In this document: piece by piece, positions 1 to 6,085 of the stretch
Position numbering within the stretch: the first letter of the stretch is position 1
Layout: every line of letters begins with the position of its first letter
NCBI GenBank assembly: GCA_945862035.1
Contig: CAMAXB010000088.1
Location: 1-10,427, forward strand
DNA length: 10,427 bases
DNA from: Opitutus sp. GAS368
GTDB taxonomy: Bacteria; Verrucomicrobiota; Verrucomicrobiia; Opitutales; Opitutaceae
Reading direction: 5' to 3'
Translations under genes and position numbers: made by a program
The notes under the pieces: generated by a model
Databases searched by the model: none
The model's input: the letters and a program-made list of their open reading frames with translations, nothing else
Told to the model about the DNA's origin: nothing

Positions 1-1028
1 AGGATGGCCTTGGTGAGTTTGGCGGCCAGCTCGGGCTTTTCCTTGATCGCCTGCTTGGCGGCATCGCGGCCCTGGCCGACGAGCTCGCCCTGGTAGGCGA
101 TCCAGGCGCCCTTCTTCTCGAGGATCTTGTGCTCGAGACCGAGGTCGAGGATCGAGCCGCTCCGGGAGATACCCTCGTCGTACATGATGTCGAATTCGCA
201 CTCGGTGAACGGGGGGGCGATCTTGTTCTTCACCACCTTGATCTTGGTGCGGTTGCCGATGACCTTGCCGTCCGGGGTCTTGATCTGGTCCTTGCGGCGG
301 ATGTCGATGCGGATGGACGAGAAGAACTTGAGCGCGCGGCCGCCCGAGGTGGTCTCGGGATTGCCGAACATGACACCGATCTTTTCACGGATCTGGTTGG
401 TAAAGATGCAGATACACTTCGTCTTGCTCACGACCGCCGTGAGGCGGCGCATGGCCTGGGACATCAGGCGAGCCTGGCTGCCCATGGTCATATCGCCCAT
501 CTGGCCATCGAGTTCGGCCTTGGTGATGAGGGCGGCGACGGAGTCGATGATGATGACGTCGATCGCGTTGGAGCGGATGAGCGTCTCGGTGATGTTGAGC
601 GCGTCTTCGCCTGAGTCGGGCTGGGAGACGAGGAGGTCGTCCAGATTGACGCCGACGACGCGGGCGTACTTCGGGTCGAGGGCATGCTCGACGTCGATGA
701 AGGCGGCGAGGCCGCCGCGGCGCTGGGCCTCGGCGATGACGCTCAAGCAGAAGGTCGTCTTGCCGGAGGACTCCGGCCCGTAGATTTCAATGATGCGGCC
801 GCGGGGGAGACCGTTGCCGCCGAGGCAGAGATCAATCGCGAGCGAGCCGGTCGAGACAGTCTCGACCTTCATCTTGTGATTATCGCCGAGGCGCATGATC
901 GAGCCCTCGCCGAACTGCTTGGTGATGGAGCTGACGGCGAGTTCGACGTTCTTGCGGGCGGCGACGTCGGGGGTGGCGACGGCAGGCGCGGCGGAGGCGG
1001 AAGCTTTGGCGGGGGCGGCTTTGGACAT
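1..1028 (-). CDS. recA: Recombinase A, C-terminus beyond the window
   Basis: RecA is the DNA-dependent ATPase that forms the strand-exchange filament on single-stranded DNA and, in SOS-competent bacteria, triggers LexA self-cleavage. 342 codons are visible. The Walker A motif GPESSGKT lies at residues 84-91, the Walker B region VIIIDSVAAL at about 138-147, and the L2 loop NPETTSGGRALKFF at about 203-216. The EGSIMRLGD block near residue 41 is typical of the RecA core. The reading frame is still open at base 1, so a short acidic tail is missing. The start ATG is at 1028-1026. No other Met occurs before residue 45, so an Ala/Pro/Lys-rich N-terminal extension of about 25 residues precedes the conserved core. 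The 5' leader is pyrimidine-rich and has no Shine-Dalgarno sequence. The promoter contains a palindrome described separately. Identity is certain. Confidence 0.98.
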   Translation of the reverse strand, partial: MSKAAPAKASASAAPAVATPDVAARKNVELAVSSITKQFGEGSIMRLGDNHKMKVETVSTGSLAIDLCLGGNGLPRGRIIEIYGPESSGKTTFCLSVIAEAQRRGGLAAFIDVEHALDPKYARVVGVNLDDLLVSQPDSGEDALNITETLIRSNAIDVIIIDSVAALITKAELDGQMGDMTMGSQARLMSQAMRRLTAVVSKTKCICIFTNQIREKIGVMFGNPETTSGGRALKFFSSIRIDIRRKDQIKTPDGKVIGNRTKIKVVKNKIAPPFTECEFDIMYDEGISRSGSILDLGLEHKILEKKGAWIAYQGELVGQGRDAAKQAIKEKPELAAKLTKAI

Positions 1029-1088
1029 AGAAAAGGGGAGGGAGGGAGCGAAAAAGGGGTTGGTGAACGTAAGTGATACCCGGGGGCA

Positions 1089-1126
1089 CTGACAGCATTA
1101 TGTCAGGAGCCCTTGGGGGTGGCGAA
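1089..1126 (-). promoter_or_regulatory. Predicted recA promoter with operator-like palindrome
   Basis: Read on the minus strand, a -10-like hexamer CATAAT (1102-1097; 5 of 6 to TATAAT) follows a weak -35-like TTCGCC (1126-1121) with an 18-bp spacer. This would start transcription about 60 bases before the recA ATG. The -10 overlaps a perfect interrupted palindrome, CTGACA-N6-TGTCAG (1089-1106). A dyad over the -10 is the usual position for a repressor operator, and LexA is the obvious candidate for recA. The motif does not match the verrucomicrobial LexA consensus I know of, TGTTC-N4-GAACA, and I find no copy of that consensus in the recA upstream region. The promoter is predicted by eye and regulator identity is inference. 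Confidence 0.5.
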
Positions 1127-1252
1127 AAAAGGCGGTGATTCGCCAAAAAAGCGAATCGGAACCCACCGTGCGCCTTTCGAACCGCGAGGCAAGCGGGGAG
1201 TGCCCACAAAATCCTGTAGATGCGGGCCGGGGGCACGGGGCGCAGCGGGTCC

Positions 1253-1292
1253 GAGGTGGAACGCGTTGCCTCATCGAGGCCAGCTCCACTTC
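1253..1292 (-). terminator. Possible stem-loop at the end of the TrmH-family gene
   Basis: GAGGTGGA (1253-1260) and TCCACTTC (1285-1292) pair with one G-U wobble around an inner stem GCCTC-N3-GAGGC (1268-1280). The structure begins at the stop codon of the upstream methyltransferase gene. It has no T-tract, so it may be a Rho-type or mRNA 3'-end stabilising hairpin rather than an intrinsic terminator. It would separate that gene from the recA promoter downstream. Confidence 0.3.
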
Positions 1293-2163
1293 AGACGCCC
1301 CTCTGCCGCACGGCCTCGAACAGCGTGATAATCGTAGCCATCGCGACATTGAGCGAATCGGCCTGCCCGGCCATGGGGATGCGCACCTGCGCATCGCTTT
1401 CCTTCAGCCAGTAATCGCTCAAGCCGTACTGCTCGCTCCCCATCACGATCGCCAGCGGACCCCGCAGATCGGTCTCCGTGTGCAGCACCGCCGCCGATGG
1501 GGTGGTCGCCACCGCGCGGATGCCGCGAGCCTTGAGCCAGGGCCTCACCTCCGCGCTGCTGGCAATGACCACCGGCACCGAAAAGAGAACCCCGGTGGAG
1601 GCCCGCACCACGTTCGGGTTGAAGAGATCGGTCACCGGATCACACACGATCAGCGCGTCCACCCCGGCCGCATCGGCGCTCCGCAGGATGGTCCCGAGAT
1701 TGCCCGGCTTCTCGATCGCCTCCACGACGAGCAGAAACGGGGGCTTGGCGGTAGCCGGGGTCGCTGAGCCGGGTCGGGGAGCCTTTTCAGAACCGCGGTC
1801 AGCGACCCCGGCCACAGGGAGACTCAGGTCATCCAATGTCCGCTTCCACTGCGGTGCCACTGCCAGCAGGCCGTCCGGACGCTCGCGGTAGGCCACCTTG
1901 GCAAAGGCGTCTTTCGTCAGTTCAAAGACCTTCGCCCCCGCCGCCTCGGCCTGCGCGATCAATGCGGGCTCGTTCTCCCCCAAATACCACTCCGGCGAGA
2001 TGTAGAGTTCGGTCAGCCCAACCCCCTTCTCCAGCGCCCGCCGGATCTGCCGGTAGCCCTCGACCAGAAACACCCCGGCCTCGTCGCGCGGGCGCCGGTC
2101 GCGCAGCTTCACGAGTTGCTTGATGCGCGGGTTCTGGAGGCTGGTGATCTTTTCGGCGGCCAT
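1291..2163 (-). CDS. TrmH/SpoU-family RNA 2'-O-methyltransferase
   Basis: A 290-residue SPOUT-class methyltransferase that would transfer a methyl group from S-adenosylmethionine to a ribose 2'-OH in rRNA or tRNA. An N-terminal substrate-binding domain (about residues 1-105, including VFLVEGYRQIRRAL) precedes the knotted catalytic domain. Motif 1 is EAIEKPGNLGTILRSADAAG (148-167, with Asn155 and Arg161). Motif 2 is LAIVMGSEQYGLSD (237-250). Motif 3 is VRIPMAGQADSLNVAMA (260-276). I start it at ATG 2163-2161 because MAAEKITSLQNPRIKQL is the typical family N-terminus. The longer open frame upstream only mirrors the divergent gene. Residues about 116-142 form a low-complexity, Pro/Ala-rich insert between the two domains that I would not expect in the family; its DNA is an inverted repeat. 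The exact target RNA cannot be told from sequence. Confidence 0.93.
   Translation of the reverse strand: MAAEKITSLQNPRIKQLVKLRDRRPRDEAGVFLVEGYRQIRRALEKGVGLTELYISPEWYLGENEPALIAQAEAAGAKVFELTKDAFAKVAYRERPDGLLAVAPQWKRTLDDLSLPVAGVADRGSEKAPRPGSATPATAKPPFLLVVEAIEKPGNLGTILRSADAAGVDALIVCDPVTDLFNPNVVRASTGVLFSVPVVIASSAEVRPWLKARGIRAVATTPSAAVLHTETDLRGPLAIVMGSEQYGLSDYWLKESDAQVRIPMAGQADSLNVAMATIITLFEAVRQRGV
1754..1812. repeat. Inverted-repeat insert inside the TrmH-family gene
   Basis: GCCGGGGTCGCTGA (1754-1767) is repeated exactly inverted as TCAGCGACCCCGGC (1799-1812), with 31 bases between. It lies at the linker between the substrate-binding and catalytic domains and is read through in frame as an Ala/Pro/Arg-rich stretch. 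The arms are seen directly. That it is a mobile or dispersed repeat is inference. Confidence 0.75.
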
Positions 2164-2250
2164 CGAAGCTGATTTGAACAGGGCGTGCCCAGAGCGCACG
2201 GAGAAAATCCGGGTGACTCCCGGTCCCGCTCCGTATTCTCTCCCTGCCAC
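2164..2250. promoter_or_regulatory. Divergent intergenic region with nested stem-loop
   Basis: This 87-base gap must hold the promoters of both divergent methyltransferase genes. ACGGAG (2198-2203) pairs with CTCCGT (2229-2234) around an inner stem CCGGG-N5-CCCGG (2209-2223). A -10-like TATTCT follows at 2234-2239 on the plus strand, without a convincing -35. The dyad could be an operator, a leader structure or another repeat unit; I cannot distinguish these. Confidence 0.35.
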
Positions 2251-3624
2251 GTGTTCAAAAAGAAGAAGTTCAACGACCATCCCTTCGGCTACCATCAGGA
2301 GATCGAACTGGAGATAACCACCCTCACCAACCTCGGCTCCGGCCTCGGTCGCGTCCAAATCGATAATCAAAAATCGAAAGTCGAAAATTCCGGCGGGTGG
2401 GTCGTCATGGTTCCCTTCACGCTGCCCGGCGAGCGGGTGCGCGCCCGGGTGTTTCGCAACCAGAAGAATTTCTCCGAGGCGGATGTCGTCGCGATCCTGA
2501 CCCCTTCGCCTGCCCGCGTCGATCCGCGCTGCCCGCTCTACGGACGCTGCGGCGGCTGTCAGTACCAGCACCTCGCCTACGCCGAGCAGCTTGGGTGGAA
2601 GCGCCGCCAGGTGGAGGAGCTGCTCAAGCACATGGCCGGACTCGAGTTTCCCGTCGCCCCGGTGATCGGCTCGCCCGAGGAATACGGCTACCGCTCCAAG
2701 ATCACCCCGCACTTCGCGACGCCGCGCGCCAGCGAGGCTAGCGAGGCTAGCGCGATTTCAAATTTCAGATCTGAAATTTCAGAGCGAAACGCAGGCGCGG
2801 CAATCGCGCCTGCGTTTCCCATCGGCTTTCTCCGCCAGGGCACGCGCTTTGACCTGCTCGATGTGCCGCGCTGCGACATCGCCACCGAGGCGATCAACGC
2901 CCGACTGCCCGCTGTCCGTGCCGGCATCCGCGCAGGGGTCGCCGAGGGAAAGTATGTCCGCGGCGCCACCGTACTGCTCCGCGACGCCGGTGGCCACGTC
3001 ACGACCAACTACGACGAGGTCATCACCGAGGAGGTCGTTCAGCAAAATTCGCAATCCGACATCCGCATTCCGCATTCGCTGAAGCTGCGCTTTCTCGCCC
3101 GCGATTTCTTCCAAAACAATCCCTTCATCCTGCCTGCCTTCACCGGCTATGTCCGCGACCAGGCCGCCGCGAGCGGCGCGCGCCACCTCGTCGATGCCTA
3201 CTGCGGCAGCGGCCTCTTGGCACTGACCTGCGCCCCCGCGTTTGAAAAAGTGGCCGGCATCGAAATCAGCGAAAGCTCCGTCGTCTTCGCGCGTCAGAAC
3301 GCCGAGCTCAACGGAATCAAGAACGCGCAGTTTCAGGCCGGTGATGCCTCGGCGATTTTTGCCGGGCTGCTCTTTCCCGCAGCCGAAACCGCCGTCGTGA
3401 TCGATCCTCCGCGGAAGGGCTGCGATGAGTCCTTTCTCCGCCAGCTCTTCGTCTACGGCCCGCGCGCCGTCGTGTACGTTTCCTGCGACCCGGCCACGCA
3501 GATGCGCGACCTCCGTCTCTTCACCGAGGCCGGCTACGCCCTGACCGCGGTCCAGCCCTTCGACCTTTTCCCGCAGACCCGGCACCTCGAGTGCGTGATT
3601 ACGCTCACCCGGGCGACGAAGTAA
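2251..3624 (+). CDS. TrmA/RlmD-family Fe-S m5U RNA methyltransferase
   Basis: A class I SAM-dependent methyltransferase of the family that makes 5-methyluridine in 23S rRNA or tRNA. From the chosen start it has 457 residues. A TRAM-like N-terminal domain spans about 17-90. Fe-S ligands are Cys94, Cys100, Cys103 (RCPLYGRCGGC) and probably Cys208. The SAM-binding motif is HLVDAYCGSGLLAL (312-325), and VVIDPPRKGCDESF lies at 382-395. The catalytic Cys412 is in YVSCDPAT and the general base is Glu447 in RHLECV. I prefer GTG 2251 as start because FKKKKFNDHPFGYHQEIEL resembles the family N-terminus. An in-frame ATG at 2185 would add 22 unlikely residues. Three in-frame inserts (about residues 36-47, 160-189 and 264-276) interrupt otherwise conserved blocks. 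Catalytic residues are intact, so it is probably functional. It is transcribed divergently from the TrmH-family gene. Target base is not assignable. Confidence 0.93.
   Translation: MFKKKKFNDHPFGYHQEIELEITTLTNLGSGLGRVQIDNQKSKVENSGGWVVMVPFTLPGERVRARVFRNQKNFSEADVVAILTPSPARVDPRCPLYGRCGGCQYQHLAYAEQLGWKRRQVEELLKHMAGLEFPVAPVIGSPEEYGYRSKITPHFATPRASEASEASAISNFRSEISERNAGAAIAPAFPIGFLRQGTRFDLLDVPRCDIATEAINARLPAVRAGIRAGVAEGKYVRGATVLLRDAGGHVTTNYDEVITEEVVQQNSQSDIRIPHSLKLRFLARDFFQNNPFILPAFTGYVRDQAAASGARHLVDAYCGSGLLALTCAPAFEKVAGIEISESSVVFARQNAELNGIKNAQFQAGDASAIFAGLLFPAAETAVVIDPPRKGCDESFLRQLFVYGPRAVVYVSCDPATQMRDLRLFTEAGYALTAVQPFDLFPQTRHLECVITLTRATK
2356..2391. repeat. AT-rich in-frame insert 1 in the RlmD-type gene
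   Basis: Twelve codons of AT-rich DNA built from ATCGA/ATCAA/GTCGA-like units interrupt the GC-rich TRAM-domain coding sequence between GSGLGRV and GGWVVMVPF. The peptide is QIDNQKSKVENS. The composition jump is seen directly. Its status as a dispersed repeat is inference. Confidence 0.6.
2728..2818. repeat. Double-hairpin in-frame insert 2 in the RlmD-type gene
   Basis: Three units lie in a row. A 9-bp tandem, AGCGAGGCT twice plus a partial copy, occupies 2731-2754. A perfect 20-bp palindrome, AAATTTCAGATCTGAAATTT, lies at 2760-2779. A stem-loop with 14-bp perfect arms, GAAACGCAGGCGCG (2786-2799) and its complement (2805-2818), has a 5-base loop. Together they encode about 30 low-complexity residues between ITPHFATPR and PIGFLRQGTRF, which I would expect to be nearly adjacent in relatives. 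Confidence 0.8.
3040..3078. repeat. In-frame insert 3 in the RlmD-type gene
   Basis: About 13 codons (QQNSQSDIRIPHS) lie between NYDEVITEEVV and LKLRFLARDFFQNNPF. The DNA contains a CCGCATT tandem duplication (3063-3076) preceded by similar CGCAATCCGACAT units. The peptide is polar and unlike the surrounding conserved sequence. Confidence 0.55.
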
Positions 3625-3638
3625 CAAACCGGAGCGCA

Positions 3639-3820
3639 GGTCCGATGCAGCTGGCCTCGCCGAGGCCGGTCCGAAGGTCGAGCGTGTTGCCCTCAACACG
3701 CTGGCTTGGCGCTGGGTGTCGCTGGCTTGGCGCAGCGTCGCCAGCGATTCGAGCCAGCGTCTTGAGGGCAAGCCGCTCCACCTCGAACTCCGGCCTCAGC
3801 GAGGCTAGCTACATCAAACC
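3639..3820. repeat. Foldback (MITE- or REP-like) repeat element
   Basis: The two ends of this intergenic stretch are inverted copies of each other. A left arm (about 3639-3706) and right arm (about 3752-3820) align by hand at roughly 80%. The best block is TTGCCCTCAACACGCTGGCT (3687-3706), matched 19 of 20 by the complement of 3752-3771. The centre carries a 14-bp direct repeat, CGCTGGCTTGGCGC, at 3699-3712 and 3720-3733, and an 8-bp inverted repeat, TCGCTGGC / GCCAGCGA (3719-3726 / 3740-3747). No open frame suggests a transposase, so any movement would need one in trans. It starts just after the RlmD-type stop codon and ends four bases before the decayed MazG gene's stop. Transcribed RNA could form a long hairpin and act as a terminator for the converging genes. 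Confidence 0.75.
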
Positions 3821-3823
3821 GAA

Positions 3824-4108
3824 TCAGCCCGTCGTCTTCAACTTGGCCTTGAGCTCATCCATCGTGGTGAGAAGCGCCTGCTCCAAGTCGACGTCGTAAA
3901 GCTTCGCGAGTACGAGGACGCTCCACCGACAGTCGGCGAGTTCGTTCGCCCGCCTTCGCCCAGACCAGTTGGTGAGGTCGCCGAAAGCCCCCACAAAGCC
4001 CTGGGCAAGCTCCTGGCGGGCCTAGACGCGGCCCGAGCGCGCGGTTTCAACGGTCGCGAATTGGACCTGCACCATGAGGGGGTGTTCGGTCAGGCGAACA
4101 GGATCCAT
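3824..4108 (-). pseudogene. Decayed MazG-like nucleotide pyrophosphohydrolase
   Basis: Read from ATG 4108, the frame gives 28 residues, then an in-frame TAG, then 65 residues to TGA 3826-3824. The second part, ending ELADCRWSVLVLAKLYDVDL followed by EQALLTTMDELKAKL, closely resembles the C-terminal helices of MazG-like proteins, all-alpha enzymes that hydrolyse NTPs to NMP and PPi. The preceding GFVGAFGDLTNW looks like the remnant of a helix pair, and the acidic EExxE metal-binding motif expected in working enzymes is not visible. The internal stop plus lost motif argue for a pseudogene. It lies 48 bases downstream of the Na/Pi-family gene in the same direction, and its stop abuts the foldback element. 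Family assignment is by recognition of the C-terminal half only. Confidence 0.6.
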
Positions 4109-4156
4109 TGGCCACCACGGCGACCAATAACCTCCGGCGCGACAGGCTGGCTTGCC

Positions 4157-5134
4157 TCAGGCCGTGTTGCAAACGACCGCTCCGAACTTGGCCTCGAGTC
4201 GTTTCCGGGAAAGGCCCCACAGGGCCATGAAGAATGCCGCCAGCAATGTGTTGAACACCGTGTGTGCCAGCGCCACCGCAAAAGCCGGCGACGGGGTCCA
4301 CCGCACCATGCTCTCCACAAACACCGGCATGAGGGGCGCGAGAAGAAGCACTCCCGCGGCGTTAAAGAACGTGTTGGCCAGGGCCGCACGCCGTGCGTTT
4401 GCCGACAGTGAAATGCTCGCGAGCAGGGCCGTTGTTGTCGTGCCAATATTTGCTCCCACCACCATGGGAATTGCATGCTCGGCCGGCATCAAACCTTGCT
4501 GGACCAGCAACACCACCAGACCCGAGGTGGCGCTACTCGATTGAACCAGCACCGTGACGGCGGCTCCCGCCAGAATCCCCAGCCACGGGTTTCCGGTCAG
4601 CAGCAGGATCTCCTCCAGCCAGCCGCTTTGACGAATCGGCGTCAGCGCCAGCCCGATGAGATCGAGGCTAAAAAAGATGATGCCGAAATAGAACACCGCC
4701 TTGCCAAAGATATGCCAGCGCAGCGGAAGCAGGCCCAGCAACGTTCCGGCTACGATAAAAAATGCCCCTAAACCGGTCAGTTTAAACGATACCAACCAAG
4801 CGGTCACGGTTGTGCCGACGTTCGCGCCCAACATCACGGGGAGGCTGTTCACGAGCGTGATCACATGGGCGTCGACCAAGGCCACCGTGAGCGACGTCGT
4901 TGCACTGCTCGACTGCAGCAGCAGGGTTGTACCAGCCCCGAGGCCGAATCCCGACCACCAGCGACTGGTTGCCCGCGTCAACCATGCACGCAGAACCGGA
5001 CCTCCCGCCGCCTGAACTTCCCGGCTGAACGAGGTCAGGCCGTAAAGGAAGAGGGCAATCGCAGCGAGAACGGCGATGGAGATCTGGAAAACCGACACCC
5101 GGAACCTGTAGCTCTCTTTGACCAGGTCGGGCAA
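4157..5134 (-). CDS. Na/Pi-cotransporter family membrane protein
   Basis: An integral membrane protein of the Na/phosphate cotransporter (PF02690-type) family, which couples Na+ to phosphate or other anion movement. The two characteristic inverted-repeat signatures are present: QSSSATT (74-80) followed by GANVGTT (103-109), and QSSSATSG (188-195) followed by GANIGTTTTA (217-226). About eight hydrophobic segments span the 325 residues. The protein stops soon after the second transmembrane repeat and lacks the C-terminal PhoU-like domain found in many bacterial members. The reading frame opens with TTG at 5134-5132, and a GTG at codon 13, just before FQISIAVLAAIALFLYG, is an alternative start. 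Only 15 bases separate it from the upstream 292-residue gene, so both are probably co-transcribed. The true substrate is unknown. Confidence 0.9.
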   Translation of the reverse strand: MPDLVKESYRFRVSVFQISIAVLAAIALFLYGLTSFSREVQAAGGPVLRAWLTRATSRWWSGFGLGAGTTLLLQSSSATTSLTVALVDAHVITLVNSLPVMLGANVGTTVTAWLVSFKLTGLGAFFIVAGTLLGLLPLRWHIFGKAVFYFGIIFFSLDLIGLALTPIRQSGWLEEILLLTGNPWLGILAGAAVTVLVQSSSATSGLVVLLVQQGLMPAEHAIPMVVGANIGTTTTALLASISLSANARRAALANTFFNAAGVLLLAPLMPVFVESMVRWTPSPAFAVALAHTVFNTLLAAFFMALWGLSRKRLEAKFGAVVCNTA

Positions 5135-5149
5135 GCCTTGGCGGCAGGC

Positions 5150-6028
5150 CTACTCGTAGCGCTGGCTGCGCCCGAGGTAGTTCAGCAGCCAGATTTCCTT
5201 CCACACGCGATAGCGGCCCTCGGTCGTCATCTTTCCGTTTTCCTCGCGCTCGTTGTAGGGCAGCAGGAATCCGAGCTCGGTGTTGATCTGTTCAAGCTGC
5301 CGCTGCTGGAAGTTCAGGTCGACGAGCGGGTCATCCGTCCAAGGAAGCAGCGGTTCCCGGCTGCGCGCCAGGCGCGCCCGGTGGCGGGCGACCAGGCCCT
5401 TGAGCGAGCGCCGCCAGGGGTTGCGCTCGACCAGCCAAGGTTCCGGGTAAAAACCGCCAAAAGGCAGGTAGAGATTGTCGGTCACGTAACGGAAACCGTT
5501 CATCGTCTGGGAGGACAGGGAATAGCAGACCGAGATCGCCCCGTTGATGTGAGGGAGAAAGGTGACCTGCAGCCGGAGGCAGGCGTCACTGTCTTGGTAA
5601 ACCGACACCCGCAAGTAGACGCTCGGAGCCACTTCCGCCTTAAGCGCCTGAACCTGCTTGAAACCGTTCGCCCGCAGCCAATCCCGGATTGTGAGCAGGC
5701 GTGGGTGGGTGGGCCACTCCTCACCACTGCGATTGACCACAAAAGGCGGGAACAGGGGTAGGGGGCTTACGCTGATCGCGTGGATTTCGATCCAGCGGTA
5801 GACCGTTTCGACCAGGAAATAGAGCAGGAAAAAAATCGCGACCAGCACCGCAAACGGCCGGTCAATCCACCCGAAGTCGGTGCAGATTTTCGCTGAACCC
5901 GCGGCAAAGACCACCCAACGCAGCCAACGGTTGATGATTGAAAGCACGGGCGAGGCGAAGCGCTGGTTCAGCTGGTACAGCGCCAGCGAAACCACCATCG
6001 CAAAGAGGATCGGATAAGTCGGGTCCAT
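5150..6028 (-). CDS. Unrecognised membrane-anchored protein, 292 aa
   Basis: I do not recognise this protein. The N-terminus holds about three hydrophobic segments (residues about 4-20, 34-50 and 57-77), followed by a soluble domain of about 210 residues. That domain is rich in Trp, Tyr and Arg and contains blocks such as RDWLRANGFKQVQ, SLSSQTMNGFRYVTDNLYLPF and a basic, Leu-rich helix near 207-230. It ends in GRYRVWKEIWLLNYLGRSQRYE. No catalytic motif is evident. The start at ATG 6028 gives a good membrane N-terminus. The stop lies 15 bases before the Na/Pi-family start, which suggests an operon and possibly an accessory role for that transporter. A terminator hairpin just upstream separates it from dnaN, so it may use its own promoter or read-through. 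Confidence 0.8.
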   Translation of the reverse strand: MDPTYPILFAMVVSLALYQLNQRFASPVLSIINRWLRWVVFAAGSAKICTDFGWIDRPFAVLVAIFFLLYFLVETVYRWIEIHAISVSPLPLFPPFVVNRSGEEWPTHPRLLTIRDWLRANGFKQVQALKAEVAPSVYLRVSVYQDSDACLRLQVTFLPHINGAISVCYSLSSQTMNGFRYVTDNLYLPFGGFYPEPWLVERNPWRRSLKGLVARHRARLARSREPLLPWTDDPLVDLNFQQRQLEQINTELGFLLPYNEREENGKMTTEGRYRVWKEIWLLNYLGRSQRYE

Positions 6029-6034
6029 GGACGG

Positions 6035-6059
6035 AAAAGGCCGGGCGCGAGGCCCGGCC
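6035..6059 (-). terminator. Intrinsic terminator of dnaN
   Basis: On the minus strand GGCCGGGC pairs perfectly with GCCCGGCC (arms 6059-6052 and 6046-6039, 5-base loop) and is followed directly by TTTT (6038-6035). It lies 27 bases after the dnaN stop and 7 bases before the start codon of the next gene. Confidence 0.75.
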
Positions 6060-6085
6060 CCAGAAAAGTGGCAGGCGAGGCCTCG

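Noticed and set aside
1291..2712. A 473-codon minus-strand frame extending the TrmH-family gene upstream
   Set aside because: The extra N-terminal 183 residues are antisense to the RlmD-type gene and have no family character. The normal family start is at 2163.
3699..3733. 14-bp direct repeats considered as a CRISPR or iteron array
   Set aside because: Only two copies with a 7-base spacer inside a foldback element. No cas or replication initiator gene is nearby.
2779..3771. Long open frame antisense to the RlmD-type gene
   Set aside because: A product of GC-rich codon usage. The plus strand encodes all family motifs.
5089..5611. 13-bp repeat AAACCGACACCCG at 5089-5101 and 5599-5611
   Set aside because: Both copies encode RVSV-like strands within genes. 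Two copies with no surrounding similarity are most easily explained by chance.
4865..5761. Plus-strand 298-codon frame across the Na/Pi and 292-aa genes
   Set aside because: It overlaps two well-supported minus-strand genes and shows no recognisable domain.
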